Shown one piece after another: positions 47,736-61,696 of a DNA stretch of 64,000 nucleotides (positions within the stretch are counted from its first letter, which is position 1; every line of letters starts with the position of its first letter). Position numbers and translations under genes: made by a program. The stretch comes from Casuarius casuarius (lineage: Eukaryota > Chordata > Aves > Casuariiformes > Casuariidae): contig PTFA01000085.1 of the NCBI GenBank assembly GCA_003342895.1, forward strand, positions 3,312,212 to 3,376,211, read 5' to 3'. Under the pieces are notes generated by a model. It saw nothing but the letters and a program-made list of their open reading frames with translations. It made no database searches and was not told the DNA's origin.

Positions 47736-50700
47736 CTCNTGTCACCACAACTACAGCTGTATATCGGTGCACACTTTACATTTTTTTTTGTGTGTTAACA
47801 GAAAAAAAAAATAGTTTTCAGTTAACAAGTAAAGCTCTGTAACTGAAAAATCATTTATGTTTTTAGCCTCCTCATAAAGAGAGAATCTTTCCCAGCCATG
47901 AACCATTTTAAACATTGAGTTGTTAAACCTAAATGGAGAATTCTTCAAAGCTCCCTACAGCGCTCCCTTTTCTGTTCATTAGGCCAATTATACTGTATTC
48001 TTCATCCACAGACAGTGGCGGTTTTGTGCTTTCTGCATGCTAAGTCGCTGGGCTTGCCTCAAAAACATTCTGGAAAATGCACATTTTTAAACAGCGTCTG
48101 TCAGATGTCTGACTTCTTACACAATAACTAATGAGCTGAAGAAATGGAAGCTGCCTGCATAGTCTGGGAGCTTAAGACGGTGCAGATAAAGCTTCTACTT
48201 TTTTAACTCCCTACTTCAAAGTGCTTAAAGCACATCATTATTTCTTCTATCCTAGCCCTACTTCAACATTTACTACAGGATTAACATACTGGCTTCCTAC
48301 TGGAGAGCAAAGCTACAAGAAAAAAAACCTTTTTGGCCTTTTTAAAGTTACCATATTAAAAAGAAAGAAAAGGACATTAACTTTTTGTGCTTTTTTACAT
48401 TGCCACCGTTGAGTGACGCCTTTGGCTGACATTGGAAGTGGCCTGATTCACAGAGCTGACAGCCACCTGAAGTACTTTTCCCCCAATCTTGATACTTCCA
48501 GGTGCTGGTCTTCAGGTTCCCAACGAGAAGGGAAACCAGAGAGAGGGCGGGTTTTTTAAGCAGCTCTGAGGCTGGGAGAGTGACCTGGAGGGCAGACCCT
48601 CTCCACACAGTTGAATTATTATTGTAAGTATTGTCAACAGCCTGCAGATGACACTCATATTTTCCTGTGGACATCTCTTGCAAATGGCTATACTGCTTCC
48701 CCTTATCCACATCTTGTAAAATCTCCCAGCTGGGCACCTCCCGTAACAGTNTCGCAAGGGCTGAACACTACGGAGACTGAAAATTAAAGGGAATGTAATT
48801 TTAAAATGGACCAAACCATCTGAGAAGCACCTAAGTGCCTAAGTGTTTACAATTCGTCATCATCAATGCAAATAAATATGCAGCTGCCTTCGCTATTGCA
48901 GTATAGGAGATTCAAAAAGTGACCAGAGATGGTTAAGTAACCAGCAAACAGCACAGGACATAGACTGTCGCATGTAAGCAGTACTGCATCCAAATTAGAT
49001 GGCAGCACATTCCAGGGAATAAATGGGGGAGAAAAACTACTTCAATGGCTCTGGATATCCAGAATAGCTTAAATCCAACCAAATCAGTTGTACTTNATGA
49101 GTAATATTTCATAGGTCATTTGTCAATAATACTGACCCCACATTGCAGCACTGGATTTTGGAGAAAAAAATGTAATGAGCAACTCATTTTTAGATGTTTG
49201 ATCTCTACTTACACTGCAATGTCCATTTCACATATTTTTATGTTCACTAATGATGNTTTATTCAGAATTTTCAGATATTATGCATTTAAAGATGGCTTTA
49301 AAAAGCAATTCATACAGCATTCCAACTAAAACTTTCAAAATCTGCCCCAAGGATATAAAGGGCAATCAACTCTGGAAAGTCAGACTGCTGGAAAGAGACT
49401 GGTAAGACTTTTATACCACCCTGACTGCTTTTTGATTCTGCGGTCAGGCTTACATGAAATGTGTTTATATGAAGTTATCTATGCACTGGAATAAAAACAG
49501 TCTGATCCTGGCCTTTAGCAATTAATCTTAAGCAGAAACAATCAAAAAATAATTTGTGCGCAGAAAATTAACAGTGCACGTGAATAAATGAAGCGCTTTG
49601 CAGCGATTCTGTCTTAAGATAGTGATTTCTAATTCTATGTAGTCTCAAATGTGAAAATAAAGTAAAAAAGAATCCATGTAATTTTGCATACATATGTGAA
49701 TGAAAAAATGTAACAAAAAAAAGTCTCAATTCGTAATTCTTAATGAGTATAGGTTTGTGTTATGCTTTAACTGGTAACAGCAGGTGTGCTATGAAGGGAA
49801 GGATCTGAATGAATGAACAAAAACCCCTAAGACATTTTACTGGATGAGGCAGTCTTGTTCAGCTTGTTATTCTGAAAAGCTTTGCAAAGTTTCCTTTTGA
49901 TCTGAGAACATGCAGTTAGAAAACAAAATGTCATGCCTTTCATGGATTATCATGAAATCATAAAAGGACAGTTATCTGTAATAGATAAAAATCAATCTAT
50001 TTACAAAGCAAATTAAAATGATTTACTAATGTATGCCCAGAAATCTATAGCTTACACAAATGGCTCTTTTCAGATATCTTCATGGAAAATTATTTGACAG
50101 CTGTCACTTGACTAGAAAAAAACCCAACCAAAATAAAAAACTATCCTTACATGCTTACTACAGTCCTATGTAATAACTCATTTCTCTCAGTGTAAAACCT
50201 TCCAAAACATACAAGCACAGAAGTTCTCACTATGTCACAACAATCTTCTAGCTACAGGAGACAAAGAGGAGCAGTGATAGCACTCTCTAGATAACTCAAG
50301 TTACAACATAACCACAAGACTTCCATGAATGTAGGTAGAGAGGTTTGATCCATTAACCACTGAAATCAACAGAAAAACTACTACTGACTTTGATAGCCAC
50401 CGAATTAGACATTACCTGAGCTGGTTAGGAGGCTAAGAAAGGCAAAATAATAAGAAATGCCTGCAGGTGGTTTTCTACCAGTTCCTCAGGTATGAGATAA
50501 ATAGGAGGAAGGTCTAAATAGGAAACTGAATAATTAACTGGGGCAAGTGGGATGTCACTAAAACCATGAAATATTCTACAACTGATATTCCCATCATTTT
50601 CCCATTGATACCCAAACTTTCATTAGAGAAAAAAATATTGTTTTATGCAATTCCTGAAGTAATACTTTCTATAAGGAGAAAAATATTATACCTGTGTAAA

Positions 50701-51689
50701 GAAAATTAATATTTGTTTGCCAATAAAAATTGATTTTTTAAATTCAGTTCTTAAAAATGTATAGCTCTGAATTTTAGCTTATGTAATCACTGCACTAGAT
50801 TTTGATGAATAAAAGCAAAACTAAACCCACATGAAGTTGTTTGGATGCAAGGTTCAAATCTGTTGCATTTAAGAATGCACAGAAAGGTTTTCTCAAGCTT
50901 TATTCTTTCTGGTTTTGCATTCAGCAAATACGAGCACACTTCTACCTGTTCATTAATCTGTTAAAGCCCTGCAAATATATGCTCTCATCTATTACTCTTC
51001 ATATTATTTGGGTTTATTTTCCAACAATAAGGGGGCAACACACATGACATGAGCAGAGGCAGCATCATACAGCTCACCAAGCTAAGGAATACTGCAGGCC
51101 CTTAAACTCCTTAGATGGGTCTGTTAATGGTGTCTGTTAATATTTTGGTGCTCAAATCAAAAAGAAAAAGAATATGCCATGTGTCTTTTTTTCTTCTTCT
51201 TAAGAAAGAAAAACTCAAACTTGCTCTGATTTATTGTCTTTTCAGGAGAGGGAAAAAAAGGACAGGTTAGGGTTAGAAAAGCAGTACTGTTTTTTTTTTT
51301 AAAATGAATTAGTTGAATATGTATTTCATGGAATTATGCAGATATGCTAGCTAAAGGGCCAATTTTGCCTGAAGAGAATATGAGAGACTTTATGCAAAGG
51401 AAATAAAAGCCCACTGTGGATCAAGGGCAACATTAAGCTTTAATTACAGTTTGCTGCAGTTCAAGGGTAGTATTTGGCAACAGACTGAGACCGGCTCTAA
51501 GCATAGGGAAGTTTTCTTATGCAGCATCTTTGATGTCCAGGTGGCCGACACTTGCTGTCACACACTTGGTATTTCTTCAGGAAAAGCTCAGGTGGGGCTT
51601 TGCACAGTGCTACACTGCGAAAGGGGAAGGTGTTTGGCATCTGAATGAATCTTGTCACTTGTAAAGCGCTGACGGATTGTGTCTCCTGA

Positions 51690-51860
51690 GTCACTAACCG
51701 CGGAGCCTGTGCTCTGGCTCGCTCTGCAGAGCGCGAGCGGTGCTGGGCCAGGCCCAGCACCACACCTGCACCGCTCGTGACAGCTACGTGCAACCCAACA
51801 CCTGCAAGGCTCCTGGAAAGGCGCGGTGAGAAGTGGGCACTGCGCAGGCTGCGCTCAGCC
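51690..51860. other. GC-rich islet with nested perfect hairpin
   Basis: A local GC-rich island contains an 11-bp perfect inverted repeat with a one-base loop (GGTGCTGGGCC at 51739-51749, GGCCCAGCACC at 51751-51761). It overlaps a second pair, GAGCGGTG at 51735-51742 and CACCGCTC at 51769-51776, so two mutually exclusive folds are possible. No coding content was recognised. Confidence 0.7.
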
Positions 51861-52463
51861 TCGCCTGGTTTGCGTCGAGGCCCTTCGGAGTACCTTTTCT
51901 AAAGTGTTCGTCAACAGGGCTCTGGCTTGTTGATTCGAACAGAGCCATGTAAATTATTTAAGGTATGTACATAACTTTTCAATTAACGAACTGCTTGGCT
52001 CATGGAAATACATACACACAATTTATAACTAGAAAAGCAAGACTAAATATCTCATGATGAGCAGGTCACGATGAATTAAAAATGAGTTTTCAAATAAAAT
52101 ATTTAATGGCATTTCAAATTAAATGAAACATTGGAAAATTAAAACTTTCACAGTTAAAGAGGCCTGCTGTTGAACCATTTTAGCAAATCAAACTACAGCA
52201 ACATACTCAACCGACTTATATTCCAGATATTGAAATACATCAGAATCAAACACGTATGTTTGCTTTTGCAGAATTAATTAGCAGAAGCGTATCAGTTTGT
52301 ATGGACATAAAGTAGATGCACAGTTCCCAAATGCACATAACAAAAGAACGTCCCTGTTATTTTCAGCCTTGGCTCTCTCATCTCTCCTGGTGTGCTACAC
52401 CCCAAATACTCTATTTGTGAACCATGCAAACAATTGCTAAATTAAGATAAACATTTTACATAC

Positions 52464-52587
52464 CATAAACTGGTGCATCAACAGGTCCATTAGAAAAGTG
52501 ATCTTATTACTAAAAAGAATATAGGTGCAGTTTTCTGTGCAGTTACTGCAAGTCAGGCTGTAAGCATTTACTGCATTGCAGAGTGAC
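52464..52587 (-). CDS. SCAPER: SCAPER coding exon, Cys-rich segment
   Basis: The exon is 124 nt. Its first base G completes the split lysine codon, and 41 residues follow: SLCNAVNAYSLTCSNCTENC, then the core ILFSNKITFLMDLLMHQ and a final FM. Human SCAPER reads SLCNAINVYNLTCNNCSENC at the same place. Four cysteines lie close together (residues 3, 13, 16 and 20 of the exon); whether they bind metal is unknown. The acceptor is preceded on the minus strand by a long pyrimidine tract (TTTCTTTCCTTGTGATCTTTTAG). The donor is ATG|GTATGT at 52462-52463. The exon ends in phase 0. Confidence 0.93.
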
Positions 52588-54364
52588 CTAAAAGATCACA
52601 AGGAAAGAAAGAAAAGAAAAATAACAATGTTACTTTTTCCTTCAGTAAATTAAAAGCAAATACATTGGTGGGAAGAACATGAAATAACCACCTTTCAGTA
52701 ATTTATTTTCTTAAACTCGGATTTCAAATAAAACTAGAAATTAACACGAAATAAATTAAATGAATATTAACTTGAATACAGTGAGGCCATACTTATCAGA
52801 AGTCATGTACTGCGTGGCTACTGGATTCTTCCATATTCAGAATTTGGTTTAAAATTAAATGATATGCCTTGGGATATGCAATTTTTAGAAGCCTGAATTA
52901 TGTGACACGAGGCACTGAATGCATTTTCATAAGTATAAGCACGCACATGCATGCATTCTCAGCATTTTCTCAGTTAAAATCTAATATAAATTTATGGGCA
53001 TACTAGAGAGGCAGTACCTGACCAAACCTATACAGAATATCAGATAGCTTCATAATTCGGACATGTAATGTTCTTGTCTTGCAGTTTATGGTTGGATCAA
53101 AAATAATTGGAGTATAAGAAATCTTCACTAGCACAACATTCAAAAAAAAAAAAAAGACAGACCTGTATGAAATAATTCACATTACACTGGGACCAGCTTT
53201 AGAGAGAAGCGATTCTGCAGTAAAGAANGGAGAGAGTCAAGTAATTTGTACTGAGTAAACAAAACTGAGCAGGTTGAATTCCTTTCCAGAAACTCCTACC
53301 GACACACAGTGAACCACTGACGTACGAAGTACAGTCTTTAAACGTCAGTGTAAAACTACAATAGCATCAACTAACCTACACCCATGCCAGGCGGGAAGAG
53401 ATACCAGGCTTGCAGTACTAAGAGCAGAAAGCAAGTCGCAAACACAAGGGGCCACAGAAACTTCCAGCCATGCCCAAAACGTCCATGCATTCTTTGCACC
53501 ACATACAGTAATTTGCATCCGCTCAAACTAAGTGCTTTTCTCCAGACACCATTCCCAGAGAAGCTGGGACCAGTCCTACAGAATTTACTCCTAGAAAAGA
53601 TAAATCTGACCAGGGATAACACTACTTCGGAATAAACATAAAATTCATTTCTTGGACTTTGCTTACCACAAAAACTATCACTGTTATTATACAAGTATGC
53701 ACACAGACACACAACACAAATACATCATAAATATATACAATAATAAATAAAGATGGTTAGCAATTCAAGTTGTTTGTCTAAAGTAAACTGAAGGGAACAA
53801 ACTTTTACTTTGATTTTTTTTTAAGCATAAAAAAATGTAACTAAGTTCAAACAGGCTCAATAGAGGAAAAAGATAAATTGTTAGCACTGTCAAAAGGTCA
53901 TACGAAAGGGGGACTGGCAGCAACTACCCACAAGTCATCGTAGAGAAATAATCGAAGTTGGTATCTAACATTACAAACTGCAGACTACTATATTTCTAAG
54001 GATACAGTTGGGTCTGATGCTTTATTTTTTCCCTAAACTTTTTTTTTAAACAAGATTATTTCTATAAGAGAGGAAGGCTGCTTTAGTGATTACTGTGCCC
54101 ATTGCTACGAGCGCNGATGGCAGCACGTGCTCCCTGCAGGATGAGCGGCAGCATCTGACGCCTGCACGTTGCATTGCTCAAGCCGGGAGAGGCTGGAAAT
54201 GCTCAGGAGCCAGAAAATTCAGGGCAAAAGTTTTTCTTTTGCATTTCTGAATTGTCTCTTCTTCAGCTTGAGAAACGATTCCTAACTTGAAAAGGAGCAC
54301 TACCTGTTTGGCCTGATCTTTAGAAATGTAAAGAACACAGTGTTCCTTTGTTAATATTCTGAGC

Positions 54365-54720
54365 ATCACCACATTACTAATTATATTAATGTTACTGTAC
54401 CGCTAATTAATTTTACTGTACTGCCTAATTAAATCATTTTCAATCTGCAGTTCACATGACAGGAACACAATATTAAATCATTATTCATTGAGCAATGGCA
54501 GCTTAATTTTCCCCTATTTCACCTCATTTTCACCCTACAATGAATTTGCACACCTATGCAAAATTCAATTAGCATGCTGCATAGCCATACTGTTTTTTGG
54601 TAAAAACCTGCTTTGCAACGAGGTTCTCTTTCCTATGCTGATTGTATAAAGATGTTCATTTATTTCACTTTCCTCGATAATATTGAAAAAATTTTCATTA
54701 GGTACCTACTTTTACTTTTT
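54365..54720. promoter_or_regulatory. Candidate enhancer with tandem homeodomain sites
   Basis: A TAATTA-rich stretch begins with an imperfect 21-bp tandem duplication (54392-54412 and 54413-54433; TTACTGTACCGCTAATTAA versus TTACTGTACTGCCTAATTAA), each unit carrying a TAATTA core. Two octamer-like or homeodomain motifs follow (ATGCAAAATTCAATTAGCAT near 54557-54576). The interval is repeat-poor and contains no N. The enhancer call is inference from motif density and from the known regulatory role of SCAPER introns. Confidence 0.28.
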
Positions 54721-57684
54721 ACAGCAGATTATCCCCCTGTGTGAGCATGCATATTTATGTNGAAAGAAAAATGAAACTATTTTGGTAATTTCTATTTTCA
54801 GTTGAAAAGAAAATGCTTTAGATCACCACCTTTCATTTTATCATCTATTCTAAAGGTTAATTATATTTAAATATAAAAATTGTATTTTTCCAAAGTGTCA
54901 AATATGAAATTGGTAGATTAACTTATTTTGACAGCATTTCAAAATTTTGTAAAGTGATTTGGTTAATTCATGACAATACAGTTCTGGATACATGGTATTT
55001 TCAAAATTGCCAAGAGGAACATTTATTTTACATTTGAAAACACAGAAACTTCCCACTTACGCATGGAACAAATTCAATGGCAATAATGCATTCTGCTTTT
55101 TTATTTCCCAAATGAATGTTATGTCAGAAAAAGTATTTGAATTTGCAGAGATTCAAATAATGCATCCGAAAAGGGGGCATAAGCAAATGGATGTCAAATT
55201 AATTTTTCACAACAAGAAGGGTACTTTTAACTGATATCATAAGCCTGCTAACTACGCTTGGCGATGATTCCAATGTGTTTCGACATGTTCTGAACTAAGA
55301 TTCAGTCCTACAATTTTTTTAAATTCCAAGTGGGAAGTGTCAGCACAGAAGCAGTCCCCAGGTGGTTTGCGGTGTTAAATGGCAGATTAAACACAGCACA
55401 ACTAATTTCTTTACTTTAATCTTATTAAGAGAACAGCAGCTGTCAACTGTCACCATTTCCATGCAAGGCCTCCCAGACGAGCGCAGAATGCTGCGAATGT
55501 CAAGCAAGAACTTTATTTAACTACCAGTTAAACTCAACAGGATGAAAAACTGAATACTTTTGGGTTTTTGCCTGTTCAAAGCTCTAATTGCTCATAATTA
55601 CAAAACCGGTATCTCAAGCGATATCAAAACTATGCTGAAACAATGAAGTCTGAGCCTCACACGTAAAGCAGCTGTTTATCGATTACTGATGTTGCTCTAA
55701 ACTTTGTATCACACCCGCAAATCAGCTTTAAAGCTGTTAGACAGCATGTATACGCAAACCACATAAGAAGTCTACCCTGGGATGCAAGGCTTTCCTCTGG
55801 AGTAAATCCAATTATAAAAACACTCATTGTGATACACAAACTTTGATCCAAAAAAGAAGTCTGTCCTGAAGCTAAACAAAAATACGCATCTGTACATTGT
55901 ATTTATTTTGCATGAATACAAAGAAATGGAAAGAGGATTCATTTTAATCAGCATCTTCAAGCTAGATCCCAACCATTTGTATGTACGCAAGTGATCTTTT
56001 GTGCTAGTACATCTCCACTTTCCCCAGTTTGCCTGGTATCAACAAGCTGACAAACCATATCCTTTATTCAAAATATTGAGAAAGCAATAGTGTCCAGTCA
56101 CAAAATAATCCATGGTGGTGCACCAGGATACGCAGGGGAGAAGTCACAACTTTTGCTCTATAAAAATCAAGGCATCGTCAGCATATAATATTTACCTGTT
56201 TCAAGTATAAAGCTTTTTCACATTAATTTCATCTTCAAGGGATGGTAAATGAAAACGCTTTGATTATCGATGAAGAAATCCACTCAAAAACCTCAATTTT
56301 GCTGTGAAATACTATAAAACTAAACATCATCAAATTTAGGATGGGTTACTTGGTTGTGAACTACCATTTTTACCCAATTTGAATGTTTTGCAGCATTGTG
56401 AGGGGGAAAGAAAGCAATCGGCATTGCTATTTGAAAAACTGAGCTGAGAGGAAATGGGAGGTCAGCTTTTACCAAAAACACTGGACAGAATGATCATATG
56501 GTGGAATGATTAATGAATCAAGCTGTGAATATGGGTTGAAACAACAAACTGATTTTAAGGTAACAATTCCAGTTTCAAGTCTTGAAGACTGCACAGGTCT
56601 TTGTACTTCCCTCATGTGGCCTATGACCCCCGCAGGAACACTCAAAGAAATTAAAGACTCAAAATTAATATTTAGTCTGTATTTCACATTATTTAAAGTT
56701 GTCTGTTTAAAAAATGGGCTCCACTGGTAAAGTGTAAACACAATTAATAAAGAGAAAACAAAGCTCATCACAAGCTCTCCTATAAGACACTTCCAAAACT
56801 GGACTGGAGTCTCATTCTGAATCCTGCTCTCTGAATACTCTGAATAAACTATTACATGACAAGTGACAATCAAACAATTAATTTACCGTTGATGTTTACA
56901 GGTGCGATAGGATCTGACAGACCTCTCTAGTCCCTGGCTTACCAGTTACTACATTGCAAGATCTGGCTCTTCCATCAAGACGTTCCATCACAGTTCAAGA
57001 GCTTCTTTCATTAAAAAAATTTGTTCATATACTGCGTGGTAAGGCAATACGGCTTTGTTCTTGAGCTCTGTCAGCCTGAAATCCAGCTCTGAGACAGACA
57101 GCAAGAGCACCCCATAAAGAGAGACAGATGCTACAGGTTTCGGATGTTGAACTTGGAAAGAGATCATTCTCTTTAGACTATCTTTATGTCCTTGCACCAA
57201 GTTTTCAATGAATCTTTCTCTAGAGTGAATAACCTTGCAAGGAGGTAAGAAAGTTTGTTTTGCACTTCAGGTAACAAAATTTGGGAACAATCCTACAGAA
57301 CTGCACGAACAGTGACAGTGCAGGTCAAGAAAGGTACGCTCATAAAGCAAGCAAAAATGACAAAGAGCAACCTATGAAAACAGCTCTCATCTCATAATCT
57401 GTAATTTTTACTGAAAATACTACCAATTTGTATCAATCCTATCCATAATATTATGCAGGCACTATTTTCTACTTATTACACATATAATTCTGGTCCAAGC
57501 TGTTTTATCATAATGATAATTGCTTTAAATGAATGATGCAAGAAGTTCTATGAATAGAGAAGATACATGATAATAAAAACATCTTTAATTTCCATCACAT
57601 CTGACCTTGTAACAAGAGTCCTCCTTTGTTCATTACAACTACTGGTAATTTGTATTTATAAGTGCTAGTTACCCAAGGAACTCA

Positions 57685-57842
57685 AAGGATTTTACAAATG
57701 TTAATTTGTTAAACCGCAACTCTTCTGTCAGCAGATTTGTTACAATTTCAAGGCTGGTAACATGTCATGGCACAAAGGGGCTAAATGAGTTGCCCTTATG
57801 CAGGGCACCACAGAAGACGGGGATCATGTCCAGGTCTTGATC
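57685..57842 (-). repeat. MIR-like SINE
   Basis: The plus strand reads TTTTACAAATGTTAATTTGT, TAAACCGCAAC, then after a diverged middle GGCACAAAGGGGCTAAATG, AGTTGCCC, and GTCCAGGTCTTGATC. This follows the reverse complement of the MIR core and tRNA-derived part in the right order (TTAACTCATTTAATCCTCACAAC ... GGCACAGAGAGGTTAAGT ... CTTGCCC ... CCCAGGTC), as remembered. It is heavily diverged, as expected of an ancient amniote SINE. Confidence 0.6.
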
Positions 57843-60800
57843 TTTGGTCATGAAATTGTTTTGCTGTGCAGTTCCCATTTGGTTTTCAGTAAAAGCGTAT
57901 GACAAAAATATCATAAAACTCTGAAACCCCTTGAAATTCTGCTGAATATGTCTTACTCTCTGGAGAACTGAACAAATTACAAATGCTATTTTAAGAAATA
58001 ATGCAGCTGGACACCAATTTGTATGTTAACACCAATAATAAACCTACTATAATCCAATGCTTTCCCTTCTCCTTTTTCAGTGTTTTATTTGAAGAGGAAA
58101 AGAATTCCCCCAACACCAAATGCATTGTCCGTCTCATACCAATGTCACATCTTTTTCACAGCATTTGCTGTCCTGCTAGTCTGCCTACCAATCTGGACAG
58201 TACAAAACAACCGGCATATTGTCAAATCTTTTGTTAATAAAGCTTTATCTTGTAGACATGGGATTAAAGTTCTGAGCTGCACCATGCTGCCAGGATTTTG
58301 GAGAAAGAGAGATGTAGATAATAGCCCACGTAATCTCCTCACCTCCTTGTAAATAGCTTACCCTCATCACAAAACAACAGACCAATTCCCAGTTTAGGAT
58401 GAGTACAAATGGTTAAATATTGCAGCAGCACACAAACAGCCTTAGCTAGGTACGGGGGTGTCCTTCAGCAAAGCATGGTTGGCTAGAGAGGGCTGGAAGG
58501 CAATTAATAAATGGCCTTGATTCAACCTATTTCCACAGGAGGGCTTTTTGTCTTTAAGCACAGAAAATGCTGCTTCGTTAGATCCAAAGTTTAAGAAGTC
58601 AGTAATCTAAATTATATCATAGCACAAAACAAAGAAAAAGAATTTCAAAAGAACTTCAAAAANTAAGCAAGGAGAAGTTTTATATAAATTTTCTTCTCCA
58701 TTTGAAGAACTAAATATATTCTGTGGCTATTCTTTGTTTCTGAAACTCTCTCAAACATTCTGTATTTAAAGAAACACTTTTTCAGAATTTGTCTTAAGTA
58801 CTTTTGGGGCTCCCATGCTAATAGACATGAAAATGGCTTCTCTAAAGCAGCCAAGTTTAAGCCTGTTTCAAACTGTTTGCAGCAAGTCGCACCCTCTGGA
58901 ATTGCTGCCTGCTCGCAGCAGCTCAGCTACAGGCTCCACACAAAGTGGGTTCTTCTACATGAGAAAGAGCAGCTCAGAAATTGTCAACAGAGGGTCTGCA
59001 CCAGTCCAGCAGCCCAAAATTCACTGTGACACTCCTAGTATACACTATACTTTCCATTTAAGGTATTTAGCATCAAAAAAGGCTTTTACTAGAATGCTTT
59101 CTCCTTATAAAACACTAGATAAACATGTATTATGTTAGCAATGCTCAAAAAGGATCTGGATTTAAAAAACAACAAAACCCAGCAGCACTATTGAGATCAA
59201 ACACAAGCTAAAAAGTATATTTCCTGAAAAAAAGCTAGATTTTAGAGCAAGATCAAGCACTAAAGTGCAACCCTATGTATAACTTCCAAAGTACAATGTC
59301 TTCAGATGCTTATAATGCTATTTGGTTATATTTTCATGAATGCCATGAAATCATTTTTCAAAAGAAAAAAGGCACTTGCAATTAAATTAAGAAAAAGTAA
59401 TTAATATTTCAAGATATCAAAACACATAAATCAAGCTCAATGTACCAGCTACTGATAGACTGCCTTATGATCTAATAATGAAAAGAAGATGCATGTTTGT
59501 GAAAACGGCACAGTTTAGTGGAAATTGTTGCCTTAACAGAACCGAGTTTTATTACATCTTTCATATTTATCTGAAAAATGAATACTTTCTAGATAGTCAT
59601 ATGAAGAAATAGTTGGGAAAATTTGTACATCCACAGCCTCCAAAGGTGAAAAGCATCAATGTACAGAGGATTCGCATGAAGTATATGTGTAATTTACAAC
59701 CCCAATTTTCAATTTACTGTTTGTACTGAGAGAATTTTAATGGTAAACTAAAGAGTTATTTTTCTAAGGAGGCGACTTTCAAAACTTCTGTAAGGCAGTA
59801 TAGTTACGATCAACAATATCTTTATGAATTCATTCATATATTTAAATTGCCTGCTCCAAATATCTACTAAATGGAATATTTTTATTATTATTTTGCAGCA
59901 AGTGACCTTGAGAAGCTGTAAGAATAAAATACAAGAGAAGGATACTTACAAATATGAGCAATAAATCATATGGAAAATACACCAGGAGGTAAGTTTTTCA
60001 GTAATATTTAGAGACAAATACGTGAATCACAAATTGCATTACAACTAAGAAGAGATTCTGTTAAAAAATTAAAATTATCTGAAATGATACAAAGAAATAT
60101 ATTTGAAAAGTTCAGTTCCAGTCCCTTATCATTTAGACAGCATTTTGCACCCTCACATTAAGGCAACATAAGAGGATGAATAACAATACACATTTGTGTT
60201 TAATAGTAAGCTCTACGATATACACTGGGTACAGTATCACAATGTACTACTTATGGAATTGTATTAAGTCTGATATTGGCAACTGTTTCTTGGGGAAAAA
60301 AGTGCCATGTGGAAGAATCATGACCAAAGCTGAAAATATATCAATACACATATTTCATTTACTGCACCAGACATAATCTAAGCCCTAATGCTAGGTTCAT
60401 TATTTTAAAGGTAATCATAAACATATACTTCTTTCACATGTCTATTAATAGAGTTGAGAAACAGCTGAAGTTTGATACTGTGGCTTAGCACTTCCATTAC
60501 GAAAACTGTATTTTGAAAAATTAAAAATCTGCTTCTCTTATCTGCACTGGTCTAAGACCCAATAGGCAAGTTCTTAGTTTCAGTCATATAACTGGTCTGA
60601 ATAAAATCTATCTAGTTCATTTACACTTTGGTCAATAAACTGAAAATCTCCAAACTGTCCAACTATAAAGAACCAAAAAGTCCTCGGTTAACATTCATCT
60701 CAACCAATATTCACTGACATGGGCAGGATGACCCAACTGGTGGCCTTTAGGCTACTTGCCTGTGGCCAGCTTGCTTTTCTTTAGGAGAGATGGGACTGTC

Positions 60801-61696
60801 CTAACAGCAAACTGCCAACTGCTTCCCGTGCGGAGAAGGGAAGGAGGCTGAGAAAGGGTTGGCAGATCCAACACTGAGAGCTGGGAGCTCTCTCCGAGTA
60901 TCAATGCAACCGGTCACCTAAAAGTGGGGTCTGGCTCCTTGCTGCAGACCATCCGNGAGGTCTGGTGCATGCTTTGTGCGTCGCCTACGGCAAGAGCGCT
61001 GCCGGCAGGCGGAAGGAGCTGCTGCTCACTTCTGAATGAGTGCCTGTGTTATTGCAGGCATCTGCACTGATTTACCAAAGATAATGCTTCATTTCTGAAG
61101 AATGCTCTTCATAATTTCAAAATACTAACATTTAAACTTGAAAAATAATAGACATTTCTATGTTTCAAACAATTGTAAAATTTCTCTATTAAGTTTTAGA
61201 GTATTTTAGTGATTCACATGCACAAGTGAAGGCACGAATAATCGACAGGAAGGACACTGTCTGAAAGCCTGGCTTACACTCAACAGTGACCGAAACTTTA
61301 GAAGACAACGTTCAGCATTTTCCAATACTTTATAAAGTCAGGCTTTGTATTTGATTCATGCCATGGAACAAACCAAAGGTGCTTCACAGTCTTCAGAANA
61401 ACAGAAAAAGGAAGATAATTGTATCAGCTTTACCGATTTCTTTCTTCAGGAGTAAGAAATCAATAAACCATCATAGTAAATTTTCCTCACATGTCATACT
61501 TTTGTTTTTAAATGGTATTAGTAAGTAATTTATAGCTATATTCTGGATATGATCTCTGAGCAGTAACTAATGAAAGTTTATCAACTGAATTCCCCAAATG
61601 CAAATCTATCTGGTTAAGAGTTATAAACAGCAACACCNTTGAATTTCACATAGTGCTTAGAGTACGTCCCTGTAATTGCAAATAGATCATATCCCT

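Larger units (their letters stand above)
44734..52463 (-). other. SCAPER intron, 7.7 kb
   Basis: AT-rich intron. Contents noted: a very AT-rich, low-repeat stretch with homeodomain cores (46880-47345), a repeat relic with a GC-rich body (about 47440-47735), another weak relic at 50350-50400 and a GC-rich islet with nested hairpin (51690-51860). There is a short bulged stem at 46680-46708 (AGGGCTATACTT / AAGTATAGAGCCCT). Elsewhere nothing specific was recognised. Confidence 0.7.

Noticed and set aside
56469..56873. 134-codon minus-strand open frame in a SCAPER intron
   Set aside because: It is AT-rich with hydrophobic stretches expected by chance, is not homologous to SCAPER, and has no splice sites at its edges.
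60710..61030. GC-richer patch as a DNA transposon (hAT-like) end
   Set aside because: A few words looked like a hAT remnant, but no terminal inverted repeat or 8-bp target duplication could be found.
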